Assembly: GCF_018326285.1 (NCBI RefSeq)
Contig: NZ_AP023362.1
Coordinates: forward strand, 5,890,001-5,954,000
Direction of reading: 5' to 3'
Length of the DNA stretch: 64,000 nucleotides
From: Mycolicibacterium sp. TY81
Lineage (GTDB): Bacteria; Actinomycetota; Actinomycetes; Mycobacteriales; Mycobacteriaceae
Shown here: piece after piece, positions 18,323 through 25,901 of the stretch
Numbering within the stretch: the first letter of the stretch is position 1
Layout: each line of letters opens with the position of its first letter
Position numbers and translations under genes: made by a program
The notes under the pieces: model-generated
Database searches by the model: none
What the model saw: the letters and a program-made list of their open reading frames with translations, nothing else
What the model was told of the DNA's origin: nothing

Positions 18323-18350
18323 GCCCGTGCAGCTGATCTGTTACACGGGC
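18323..18350. promoter_or_regulatory. Inverted repeat in the divergent AhpD-like/sigma gap
   Basis: GCCCGTG at 18323-18329 and CACGGGC at 18344-18350 form a 7-bp inverted repeat with a 14-bp spacer, 74 bp upstream of one start and 32 bp upstream of the other. It could be a regulator site for either gene. I see no matching copy elsewhere in the window. Confidence 0.35.
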
Positions 18351-18381
18351 CGCAATTTCGGCTGGGGAGCGGTGCTGGGTA

Positions 18382-19032
18382 ATGGGCGAACACATCCGCA
18401 CGGTCGTCGACGACCGGTGGGCTAGCGAGGACGAGTTCGTCGACGCGTTGCGGGCCGGGGACACCGAAGCATTCCGCCTACTGGTCGACACGATGCATGC
18501 ACCCCTGGTCCGCATGGCGCGGATCTACCTGTCGGCGTCCATTGCAGAAGATGCCGTGCAAGACACGTGGACGTCGGTGGTTCGCACGATCGGGAGCTTC
18601 GAAGGTCGTTCGACGGTCAAGACGTGGGTGTTCCGCATCATGCTCAACCGAATACGGACGCTGGCCCGAACACAGGGGCGCACCGTGCCATTTGCCGTCG
18701 CAGGTCCGGAGGCGGATCCGTACCCGTCGGTAGATCCCAACCGGATGGTTCACGCCGAACTGGGTGCCCACCACTGGTCTGACGTGCCCGCAAGGTGGGA
18801 CCTGTTGCCAGAGCAACGACTGCTTTCTCGCGAAGTGCGCACCTTGATCTCGCACGCCTTGGCCAAACTGCCAGACGCGCAACGCGAGGTGGTCTCGATG
18901 CGCGACGTCGAGGGCTGGACGAGCGAGGAAATCTGCGACGCGTTGGGGATCTCGGCGGTCAATCAACGCGTGCTGCTGCATCGTGGGCGCGCCGCCCTGC
19001 GGGCTGCGCTGGAGGAGTATCTCGATGACTGA
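18382..19032 (+). CDS. ECF-type RNA polymerase sigma factor
   Basis: A 216-residue sigma factor. Region 2 covers about residues 18-90 (EAFRLLVDTMHAPLVRMA, AEDAVQDTWTSV, STVKTWVFRIMLNR). Region 4 covers about 150-210 (LPDAQREVVSMRDVEGW, EICDALGISAVNQRVLLHR). It directs RNA polymerase to stress promoters. The zinc-type anti-sigma gene follows with an 8-bp overlap, the usual regulator pairing. It is a paralogue of the sigma factor at 23025. Confidence 0.93.
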   Translation: MGEHIRTVVDDRWASEDEFVDALRAGDTEAFRLLVDTMHAPLVRMARIYLSASIAEDAVQDTWTSVVRTIGSFEGRSTVKTWVFRIMLNRIRTLARTQGRTVPFAVAGPEADPYPSVDPNRMVHAELGAHHWSDVPARWDLLPEQRLLSREVRTLISHALAKLPDAQREVVSMRDVEGWTSEEICDALGISAVNQRVLLHRGRAALRAALEEYLDD

Positions 19033-19294
19033 CGAATTCATCACCAACGAACTGCAACTGGCGTGCAGCGACGTGATCGAGCTGGTCACGACGTATCTCG
19101 ATGACGCACTGAGTAACACAGACCTGCGCCGGTTCGAACAACACCGACGCGGCTGCGAAGCCTGCCGAGTCTTCATCGACCAGATTCGCCGCACCGTCAA
19201 GATCACTGCCGCCGCGCGCGACGACGCGGTGCAGGTGCGCCCGGCGAACTTCGACGCTCTGGTCGCCGAGCTGCGACGGCGGGGCCGTAGCTAG
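19025..19294 (+). CDS. Zinc-finger anti-sigma factor
   Basis: An 89-residue soluble protein with the ZAS motif HxxxCxxC (HRRGCEAC, about residues 39-46) preceded by the VIELVTTYLDDAL helix that contacts sigma. ZAS proteins hold an ECF sigma factor until zinc or thiol chemistry releases it. The ATG at 19025 is chosen; it overlaps the sigma stop by 8 bp. There is no membrane helix, so a cytoplasmic redox signal is likely. Close paralogues lie at 22732 and 49435. Confidence 0.9.
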   Translation: MTDEFITNELQLACSDVIELVTTYLDDALSNTDLRRFEQHRRGCEACRVFIDQIRRTVKITAAARDDAVQVRPANFDALVAELRRRGRS

Positions 19295-19449
19295 GGCCAT
19301 CGTGTGCAAATCCACGCCGAACTCGATGCCCCCGAACGTCGCATGCCGCCGATGATGGCCCATGGCTGCGCGGGGGACAACGAAACTCGAGTCCCCGCCA
19401 GTTGTGCGTTCGGACCCGACAGGGCTTGGTGCTCAAGCGAGTTCATCGT

Positions 19450-19469
19450 CTGTACTGTTTGGTACACTA
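19450..19469. promoter_or_regulatory. Shared TetR-type operator, site 1
   Basis: CTGTACTGTTTGGTACACTA, the reverse complement of TAGTGTACCAAACAGTACAG. It differs by one base from the site at 25020-25039. It lies 54 bp upstream of the peroxiredoxin-GAF start, a position that would cover or adjoin the promoter. Confidence 0.72.
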
Positions 19470-19522
19470 GGCGAGATCGCTGTCGACAGGCTCGATGACA
19501 CCACCGACGGGGAAGGCGTGCT

Positions 19523-20692
19523 ATGACAAGCTCTAAGTTCACCACTTTCAGCGAGAAGGTCGCAGAATTGGCGGAGCAGTTGGCCGGCGTGGCTCCGCCT
19601 GAGGTGCTCGAGGTCTTCGCCGCCGACCAGCGCGAGCTCCAGGCGGCCGGGGTGCCGGCGTCGGTGGCCGTGCCTGGGACGCGATTCCCGATCGCTGAGC
19701 TCATTGGGGCGGACGGGACGTCAGTCTCGTCGGCCGACGTGCTGGCCGGAGCACCCACGGTCGTGGTCTTCTATCGGGGGGCGTGGTGCCCGTATTGCAA
19801 CATCGCGCTGCGCGTTTACGAACAGGATTTGGTGCCGGCGCTGGAGGCCCGCGGCGTTCGTCTGGTGGCCATCAGCCCGCAGAGCCCGGATGGTTCGGTG
19901 TCGATGCAGCAGGCCAATGAGCTGAGCTTCGCGGTGCTCTCCGATCCGGGCAACCGCATCGCCGCCGCGTTGGGCATCGTTATCGCGCCCAGCGACGAAG
20001 CGCAGGCCGCGCAGAAGCAGCTGGGGCTTGATCTTGCGGCGGTGAACGCCGACGGCACCGTTGCGCTGCCGATGCCCACGGTGGCGATCGTCGATGCCGA
20101 GTCGGTGTTGCGGTGGATCGACGTGCATCCTAATTACGCCACGCGCACCGAGCCTGAAGACATCTTGGCGGCGGTCGACCGTGTTCTTGGCCGCGCGGCC
20201 ACGTCAGCGGCGACCACACCTTCTCTTGCCCCGGTGGCGCCCCGCCTGGAAGAACTGGCCGACGAACTCGGTGTCAAGTCCGTTCTGGTCATGCGCTCGG
20301 ACCCCGATTCCATGGTCGTCGCGGCGACGGCGGGCCCGGGCACCGCCTTCTATCGGGTGGGCGCCGCAGGCTCCAAGGCCGGCGCCGCACCGGATCGGGT
20401 GCCGCTGTATTGCGAACGGGTGGTCGACGGCGGGGAGGCGATCTTCGTGCGTGACTCCCGCCTCGATGACACCTTCGCGGGCAACGAGGATGAGACCGAG
20501 TTCGGCTTGAGTAATTACCTCGGGATGCCGGTCCGAGACGCCGGCGGGCACGTGGTGGGGACGGTGTGTGTTCTTGATGACCACGCACGCGACTATGACG
20601 GGGCCGCCCGCGACCACCTCGACGCGCTGCGCATCGAGGTGGAGGCGATCGTGGCAGCCGACCCGTCGGCGCTTGTCACCGATGATCGGTAG
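19523..20692 (+). CDS. Peroxiredoxin-GAF fusion protein
   Basis: A 389-residue two-domain protein. Residues about 45-220 are a peroxiredoxin (AhpC/TSA) with FYRGAWCPYCN, cysteines C89 and C92, and a VAISPQ strand. Residues about 235-385 form a GAF domain (LEELADELGVKSVLVMRSD, FVRDSRLDDTFAGN, YLGMPVRDAGGHVVGTVCVLD). Neither part looks truncated, and the link is continuous. Peroxide reduction with redox or ligand sensing by GAF is inferred. An operator at 19450 suggests TetR control. It ends directly against the convergent SDR gene. Confidence 0.88.
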   Translation: MTSSKFTTFSEKVAELAEQLAGVAPPEVLEVFAADQRELQAAGVPASVAVPGTRFPIAELIGADGTSVSSADVLAGAPTVVVFYRGAWCPYCNIALRVYEQDLVPALEARGVRLVAISPQSPDGSVSMQQANELSFAVLSDPGNRIAAALGIVIAPSDEAQAAQKQLGLDLAAVNADGTVALPMPTVAIVDAESVLRWIDVHPNYATRTEPEDILAAVDRVLGRAATSAATTPSLAPVAPRLEELADELGVKSVLVMRSDPDSMVVAATAGPGTAFYRVGAAGSKAGAAPDRVPLYCERVVDGGEAIFVRDSRLDDTFAGNEDETEFGLSNYLGMPVRDAGGHVVGTVCVLDDHARDYDGAARDHLDALRIEVEAIVAADPSALVTDDR

Positions 20693-21637
20693 TCAGCGAG
20701 CGGCGGCGACAAATCGGTGGATGGCTTCGTCGGCGCGATCTTGGATCGTGGTGTCGGCGAAGTCTGCCAGGATCGTCGCCTGGTCGACGACGGGCCCGGT
20801 GAGCTTCCCGGCGCCACTGGCGTAGAACACTCCGCTGCGGTACGAGTCATCGACGATTGCGTCAACCAGACGTCGCGCGCCGACGTCGAGCTTGTGCGCA
20901 AGGCCGAACAGCGGTGCGATGTAGGGCATCACGACGCGGCTCATGACGGTCCTCACTATCGGGTTGGTGTGCTCGAACGCGTTGGTGCCTGCGGTGTTGC
21001 CCGGGCTCACGGTGAGCAGACGAAGGTCGGGATGGCGGCGTGCCAGGGCCGATATCCACAGTGCACCAAGATATTTCGCGTGGGCGTAAGCCAGCATCGC
21101 GGTGGCGCGCCTGCCGGTGTAGAAGGATCCGTCGATGACGCCGGCGAACTCGTCGGCGGAATGGTGGGCGAAGGTTGGGGGTGGGATGCGCAATTGAACA
21201 ACACCACGGGCAGCCTCGCTGCCGGTCAGCACGGCGGCGGCGGTTAACATTTCACGCTGGATCAGCGCCTCCAGCAGCATCACGTGCCCCAGCACGTTTG
21301 CGGCGAAGACCTCGGTGACACCATGGTCGTTGAGCGCCAATGGTTTTGGCCCGCCGAGGCCGCCAGCGTTCAAGACGACGGTGTGCAGCGGTTTGGTGAT
21401 CGTGTCGAGGGCCGATTGCACAGATCCGGGATCGGCGACGTCCATGTGCAGGATTTCGAACAGCGCGGTGTTCGTGGCGCGCTCGAGGTCGGATCGTGCC
21501 GACGCGGCTCGCGTGAGGTTGCGACACGCGAGGAAGATTGTCGAAAATGCGCCGCGCAGTGCCAGTTGCCGTGCGATCTCCTTGCCGATCCCGGAATTCG
21601 CGCCCGTGATGAGAATGGCCCGATCCGTCCGTGTCAT
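20693..21637 (-). CDS. SDR family NAD(P)-dependent oxidoreductase (protochlorophyllide reductase/RDH-like)
   Basis: A 314-residue extended SDR. TGANSGIGKEIA is at about residues 13-24, the NAGG motif at about 91-94 and a catalytic YAHAK near 185-189, where classical enzymes have YxxxK. This layout resembles light-independent relatives of protochlorophyllide reductases and retinol dehydrogenases; the substrate is unknown. Its start lies 27 bp from an operator shared with the divergent dehalogenase gene. The 3' end abuts the peroxiredoxin-GAF stop. Confidence 0.87.
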   Translation of the reverse strand: MTRTDRAILITGANSGIGKEIARQLALRGAFSTIFLACRNLTRAASARSDLERATNTALFEILHMDVADPGSVQSALDTITKPLHTVVLNAGGLGGPKPLALNDHGVTEVFAANVLGHVMLLEALIQREMLTAAAVLTGSEAARGVVQLRIPPPTFAHHSADEFAGVIDGSFYTGRRATAMLAYAHAKYLGALWISALARRHPDLRLLTVSPGNTAGTNAFEHTNPIVRTVMSRVVMPYIAPLFGLAHKLDVGARRLVDAIVDDSYRSGVFYASGAGKLTGPVVDQATILADFADTTIQDRADEAIHRFVAAAR

Positions 21638-21663
21638 CGCCGCTCCGACCGCCGAAAGTCTGA

Positions 21664-21683
21664 CTTTACCGTTCGGTACACTA
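21664..21683. promoter_or_regulatory. Shared TetR-type operator, site 2
   Basis: CTTTACCGTTCGGTACACTA contains the palindrome TACCG-TT-CGGTA and matches the consensus TAGTGTAC....C.GTA.AG of the other sites. It sits between divergent genes, 27 bp from the SDR start and 37 bp from the dehalogenase start, so it could control both. Confidence 0.68.
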
Positions 21684-21719
21684 CATCACGATCACCTGCC
21701 TCACACCTGGAGCTGCCCG

Positions 21720-22613
21720 ATGAGCGTTGGCCTGCCTGAAGTTTTTCGGACCCCGGAGGGCCGATTCGCCCACCTGCCTGGCTATGACTTCACGCCGCAC
21801 TATGTCGACGTTGACGGTCTGCGGATCCATTACCTCGACGAGGGCCCGCGCGAGGGCACGCCGATCGTGTGTTTTCACGGCGAGCCGAGTTGGGTTTACC
21901 TGTACCGCAAGATGATCGGCCCGCTGGTGGCCGCGGGCCACCGTGTCATTGCGCCGGACTACGCCGGCTTCGGGCGCTCGGACAAGCCGACTGACCCGAA
22001 CTGGTACACCTTCGACCGGCACGTGCAGATCGTCAGCGCGGTGCTCGATCGCCTCGACGTGCAGCAGGCGACGGCCGTGGTGCAGGACTGGGGCGGCCCG
22101 ATCGGCCTGCGCTGGGCCGTCGAGCACTCCGATCGCGTGGCTGCACTGGCGATCTTCAACACCGGGCTGTTCACGGGGCGGGTGTCCAAAGGGTTCCTGT
22201 CCTGGCGCGAGTTCGCCGAGAAGAACCCCGACCTCCCGGTCGGAATGGTGATCCAGGGTGCGACGGCCACCGACCTGGCCGACGACGTCGTCGCCGCCTA
22301 CGACGCGCCCTTCCCCACGCCCGAGTCCAAAGCCGGGGCGGCCCGCTTCCCGCTGCTTGTCCCCATCACGGGCGACGACGTCGGGGCCAACGAGATGCGG
22401 GCGGTCATCGACCAGCTGTCGCGGTGGCAGAAGCCGGCCCTGGTGGCGTTCTCCGACCAGGACCCCATCTTCCCCTTCCCCCGAGCTGGTCAGGTGTTCT
22501 GTGACCTCATCCCCGGCGCCATCGATCAGGTGCGCATCGAAGGCGCATCGCACTTCCTGCAGGAGGATCGCGGCGAGCTCCTCGCCCACGAGGTGCTCAA
22601 GGTGGCGCCGTGA
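21720..22613 (+). CDS. Haloalkane dehalogenase (alpha/beta hydrolase, subfamily I-like)
   Basis: A 297-residue alpha/beta hydrolase. HGEPSW (53-58) matches the oxyanion/halide motif of DhlA-type haloalkane dehalogenases. The nucleophile is D123 in VVQDWGGPIG, with the adjacent W124 as a halide-binding residue. DQDPIFPF holds the likely acid, and the base is the histidine in ASHFLQED near residue 280. These enzymes hydrolyse carbon-halogen bonds to an alcohol and halide. The ATG at 21720 is the start of homology-like sequence; an upstream extension would overlap the divergent SDR. Substrate range is not deducible. Confidence 0.85.
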   Translation: MSVGLPEVFRTPEGRFAHLPGYDFTPHYVDVDGLRIHYLDEGPREGTPIVCFHGEPSWVYLYRKMIGPLVAAGHRVIAPDYAGFGRSDKPTDPNWYTFDRHVQIVSAVLDRLDVQQATAVVQDWGGPIGLRWAVEHSDRVAALAIFNTGLFTGRVSKGFLSWREFAEKNPDLPVGMVIQGATATDLADDVVAAYDAPFPTPESKAGAARFPLLVPITGDDVGANEMRAVIDQLSRWQKPALVAFSDQDPIFPFPRAGQVFCDLIPGAIDQVRIEGASHFLQEDRGELLAHEVLKVAP

Positions 22614-22731
22614 CGAAAGTGTGACGGCTGGTGGCAACGACCCGTTGGCCGTGTCACGCTGAATTCATCGGCCCGGCATTCCGCCGCGCCGACCGGGGAT
22701 CTGGGGACCCGATGATTGTCGAGGGCGAGAA

Positions 22732-23031
22732 ATGACGTCTAAGGCTGGCCGGATGCGGTGGTGGTGGCGGCGGCGCGGGGTGATGCGGTCGCGCCCGCTG
22801 CGGTGCGAGGAGATGGTCGAGCTGGTCACGGCGTATCTGGAGGACGCGCTCGATGCCGACGATCGCGCGCGCTTTGAGACGCATCTGCACGGATGTGAGG
22901 GCTGCGCCGCTTATTTGGACCAGTTGCACGCCACGGTCGGCACTCTGGGCGGCATCCGTGAGGAGCACCTCGATCCGGTCTACCGCGCCCGGCTGCTGGC
23001 CGCCTTCGCCGAGACGGCGGGCTCATGGTAA
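22732..23031 (+). CDS. Zinc-finger anti-sigma factor (precedes its sigma gene)
   Basis: A 99-residue ZAS protein: RCEEMVELVTAYLEDALDAD, then HxxxCxxC as HLHGCEGC (about residues 51-58). The basic, tryptophan-rich N-terminus (MRWWWRRR) is unlike the other two ZAS proteins here. Its stop overlaps the start of the sigma gene by 7 bp, so the order is anti-sigma then sigma, the reverse of the pair at 18382. Confidence 0.88.
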   Translation: MTSKAGRMRWWWRRRGVMRSRPLRCEEMVELVTAYLEDALDADDRARFETHLHGCEGCAAYLDQLHATVGTLGGIREEHLDPVYRARLLAAFAETAGSW

Positions 23032-23660
23032 CCCGGATCGCCGGTGAGCAGGCGTTGGTCACGGGGCTTCGCGCGGGTGATCAGCGTGCCTTTGCTCAAC
23101 TGGTCGACGAGCACACGCCCGCCCTGTTGCGTGTCGCACGCGCCTACGTCTCCGATCACCCGACAGCCGAGGACGTGGTGCAAGAGACTTGGATCGCCGT
23201 GGTGAAGGGCATTAGGGGTTTTGAGGGCCGATCCTCGCTCAAGACGTGGCTCTTTGCGGTGTTGACAAACATCGCCAAGCAGCGCGGGGTTCGCGATCAT
23301 CGGCGCAACGAGACCCTCACCGACTTCGGTGCGGCCACCGTGGATCCAGCGCGCTTTCACCGTCCCGGCGAGCCCGGCGCCGGCTCGTGGAAACAGCCGC
23401 CGGCGCCGTTCCCGGACAGCCCGGAGGGCTCGGTTCTGCATCGCGAGTTGTTGGAGGTTGCCCGGCGTGAGCTGGACAAGTTACCCGAGGGACAACGCGC
23501 CGTGGTGACCCTGCGCGACCTTCTCGGGTTCGACGCCGCGGAGGTCTGCGAGGTGCTCGACATCACCGCGGGCAATCAACGGGTGCTGCTGCACCGCGGA
23601 CGCGCAGCGATCCGTCAAAGTCTTGAGGATTACCTCAGCGCAGGCCAGCGAGAGTTCTGA
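23025..23660 (+). CDS. ECF-type RNA polymerase sigma factor
   Basis: A 211-residue sigma factor with region 2 (AFAQLVDEHTPALLRVARAY, AEDVVQETWIAVVKGI, SSLKTWLFAVLTNIAK) and region 4 (LPEGQRAVVTLRDLLGF, EVCEVLDITAGNQRVLLHR). It is a paralogue of the factor at 18382 and the intact relative of the remnant at 49690-50048. It is coupled to the anti-sigma gene in front of it. The gene ends 5 bp from the convergent TetR stop. Confidence 0.92.
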   Translation: MVTRIAGEQALVTGLRAGDQRAFAQLVDEHTPALLRVARAYVSDHPTAEDVVQETWIAVVKGIRGFEGRSSLKTWLFAVLTNIAKQRGVRDHRRNETLTDFGAATVDPARFHRPGEPGAGSWKQPPAPFPDSPEGSVLHRELLEVARRELDKLPEGQRAVVTLRDLLGFDAAEVCEVLDITAGNQRVLLHRGRAAIRQSLEDYLSAGQREF

Positions 23661-23664
23661 CGGC

Positions 23665-24441
23665 TCAACGGGTTTGGCGCTTGCGGCGGGCCGATCCGGG
23701 TTTGGCGGGTGCTGAAGTAGCCGCCCAGCGGTGAAGTTCGGTGACCGCGCCGTCGAGGGTGTCGCGTAGCACGGTGACGTTTCCGCGCACACGGGCGAGC
23801 AACATCCCGCCCTGCAGGGCGGCGATGACCATGGCGGCCAGGCGCGCCGGTTTCGCCGTGTGCACCAGGTCGCCGCGATCCTTCATCGCCTTCAGCCCGC
23901 GCGCCAGGGGGGCTTCCCACCGAGCGAACGCGGCATCCAGGCTGGGGCCAAACGTGTCATCGTTTTTCAACTCGGCCGCGATCGTTCCCAACGGACACCC
24001 GAACGGGCCGCCCCTTCGGGATTGCTCGCGCACGATGCGGGCCATCCACGCGTCGATGCCCTGCCAGGAGTCGGTGTGGTCGAGTTCGGGTTGCTGCGCG
24101 GCGAGCACCAACTCCAGTTGCCGCTCGATCACCGCGGCCACCAGGTCGGCCTTGCCGTCGAAATAGTGATACATCTGGCCCTTGCCGGCGCCCGCGGCGG
24201 TCAGCACGTCGTCGAGGCTGGTGGTGCTCACGCCGTTGTGATACGTCAACGTGGCCGCGGCGTCCACGATCTGTGCGCGCGCACGCTGACCGCGCGCGGT
24301 CGCTGGGAGCGGGCGCGCCCGTGCCGGTCGGTCGCAATGCGGACATCCCGAAAAGGATATAGAAGCAACCCTGGCCGACCGGCACGGCGCGACCGCGGCC
24401 GGTGTCACCGCACGTGGGCCAGCAGTTCGTCGACCGACCAC
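23665..24441 (-). CDS. TetR/AcrR family regulator, start uncertain (possible N-terminal frameshift)
   Basis: A TetR protein with a clear DNA-binding domain (RAQIVDAAATLTYHNG, TSLDDVLTAAGAGKGQMYHYF) and a ligand domain containing GPFGCPLGTIAAE. It lies in the middle of genes that share an operator, so it is the best candidate for their repressor. The start is a problem: the only ATG in frame is at 24441, inside the preceding gene, giving about 50 odd extra residues. A more natural ATG at 24346 is out of frame by one base, so a single-base indel near 24290-24300 is possible, in the DNA or the sequencing. Confidence 0.8.
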   Translation of the reverse strand: MVGRRTAGPRAVTPAAVAPCRSARVASISFSGCPHCDRPARARPLPATARGQRARAQIVDAAATLTYHNGVSTTSLDDVLTAAGAGKGQMYHYFDGKADLVAAVIERQLELVLAAQQPELDHTDSWQGIDAWMARIVREQSRRGGPFGCPLGTIAAELKNDDTFGPSLDAAFARWEAPLARGLKAMKDRGDLVHTAKPARLAAMVIAALQGGMLLARVRGNVTVLRDTLDGAVTELHRWAATSAPAKPGSARRKRQTR

Positions 24442-24968
24442 TGGTCGTAGGCGTGGATTCCGCGTTTGGCGGCGACCACTTTGCCGTCCGAGCCGATCAG
24501 GAAGTCTCCCGGCAGCCCCAGGGTGCCTCCGATCGGGTCGTTGTTGTAGACCGGTGTCGGGGTCGGGTCGCCCCGCTTGAGGAGTTGGCGAATCCGCTGG
24601 GCCACGACCGGGGCGAGGGCGCGGGGGTCGAGGATGGCCCGCCGCGAGGAACCCACACCGAACTCGTCGTAGAGCAGCTTGGCCGGATCGCCGATGACCG
24701 CGAACGGCAGCTCGACCCCGTGGCGGCGCAGTTCGTCATCGCTGGAGTGGAACACCACCACCTCACGGATGCCGGCCGCGGCGATCTCGTCGTAACGCCG
24801 CGCCATCGACTGAAGGTGCACGTTGCAGATCGGGCAGCCCGCGAAGCGACGCAACTGCAGATGGACAAGGCGGTCGGGATCCGGGATGCGCACCGTCTCT
24901 CCGGATACGGTGACCAGTTCCCGGGGTGCCACCACAGTGCCCGGGCCGACGACGTTGGCTTTTCTCAT
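24405..24968 (-). CDS. Peroxiredoxin-like protein (AhpC/TSA_2 type)
   Basis: A 187-residue thioredoxin-fold protein with FAGCPICNVHL (CxxC near residues 45-48), VVFHSSDDEL, GDPAKLLYDEFGVG and the tail GIHAYDQWSVDELL. It is a paralogue of the protein at 9050-9631. It is followed on the same strand by the TetR gene, and an operator lies 52 bp upstream of its start. A thiol redox or detoxifying role is inferred. Confidence 0.88.
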   Translation of the reverse strand: MRKANVVGPGTVVAPRELVTVSGETVRIPDPDRLVHLQLRRFAGCPICNVHLQSMARRYDEIAAAGIREVVVFHSSDDELRRHGVELPFAVIGDPAKLLYDEFGVGSSRRAILDPRALAPVVAQRIRQLLKRGDPTPTPVYNNDPIGGTLGLPGDFLIGSDGKVVAAKRGIHAYDQWSVDELLAHVR

Positions 24969-25019
24969 GAGAAGTACTGCCTTTCAGAAAGTTCGTGGCG
25001 GGCCCGCAAGTGACAAAGA

Positions 25020-25039
25020 TAGTGTACTAAACAGTACAG
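25020..25039. promoter_or_regulatory. Shared TetR-type operator, site 3
   Basis: TAGTGTACTAAACAGTACAG, 19 of 20 bases identical to site 1 read in the opposite direction. It lies 52 bp upstream of the peroxiredoxin-like gene that precedes tetR on the minus strand, so the regulator may control its own transcript. Confidence 0.73.
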
Positions 25040-25201
25040 TCGAGGCTGCGGTGGGTAATGGGCGATTTCGCGGCTGTCGGCGTTTCGTCACCATGACCTG
25101 ACGGTGTACGACAATGCTTGCCGCCCAGGGCCGAATCGCACTTCGGTGGTGGCGTGCCGAGTCGGCGTCGACCATGGCGCCCATCGTCGATCGCGTGGGG
25201 G

Positions 25202-25675
25202 TCACCCACGTAGGGTGTCGGCCAGGGTCCACAGCGACACCCCGAGTAGGACGACGTCCTTGAGCAGGAACTGACCGGTCGACGACAATGCGGGGAATCC
25301 GCCGCCGGCCGCTTCGGCGACGCCGGGGGTGCTGAACAGGAAGCTGATCGTCGTCAGGAACAACAGCGTCGCCAGGACGCTGCCGAGCACCGAGAGTTTG
25401 GGCGCGATGGGTTTGGCGGCCAGCAGGATCGCGGTGAGGATCTCGAAAACCCCCAGCAGATTGGAGAAGGTCTGCACCGAGAACAGGTTGTAGAGCCAGC
25501 TCAACAGTGGGCTGTTGGCGACCAGTGGCTGGATGCCCTCGGCCTCGTAGGCGGTGAACTTCAGCGCACCGATCCAGGCGATCACGACGACCAGGCCGTA
25601 GCGGGCGACGAAAGACGCGAGGCCTTCGAGCCTCGCGTGGATGCCCGGATTGGTCAGGACATTGTTGGTAGCCAC
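25202..25675 (-). CDS. DUF417 (RclC/YkgB-like) membrane protein
   Basis: A 157-residue membrane protein with about four helices. YGLVVVIAWIGALKFTAYEA, the GIQPLVANSPLLSWLY loop and the SSTGQFLLKD segment are DUF417 hallmarks. The family includes E. coli RclC, needed for survival of reactive chlorine. I chose the GTG at 25675 because GGAGG lies 8 bp before it; the frame is open 17 codons further. A palindrome (25764-25783) lies upstream. A paralogue is at 50029-50514. Confidence 0.88.
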   Translation of the reverse strand: MATNNVLTNPGIHARLEGLASFVARYGLVVVIAWIGALKFTAYEAEGIQPLVANSPLLSWLYNLFSVQTFSNLLGVFEILTAILLAAKPIAPKLSVLGSVLATLLFLTTISFLFSTPGVAEAAGGGFPALSSTGQFLLKDVVLLGVSLWTLADTLRG

Positions 25676-25763
25676 GAGTTTAACCTCCAAACGGGAGTCT
25701 GCTGTCGTTGGTGTGGTGTCGGCCAACCCGGCTTCCGTTACACAGAACAGGGTTTCGGCTCCA

Positions 25764-25783
25764 AGTTGACCGAATGGTCAACT
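25764..25783. promoter_or_regulatory. Palindromic operator upstream of the DUF417 gene
   Basis: AGTTGACCGAATGGTCAACT has perfect 8-bp arms around GAAT. It lies 88 bp upstream of the GTG start. It is TetR-like in form but differs from the TAGTGTAC sites, so a different regulator probably binds it. Confidence 0.6.
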
Positions 25784-25901
25784 ACGACTCAGGCGCGAGG
25801 CGCCTGTCCGCGTGGTCGCTGCCTGTGTGTTTGACAAGGAGTGGACGCGGGCGCCGTAACGGCTGTTCGTGGCGACTGTCAGGTTCGCAACGGTGTCGGG
25901 T

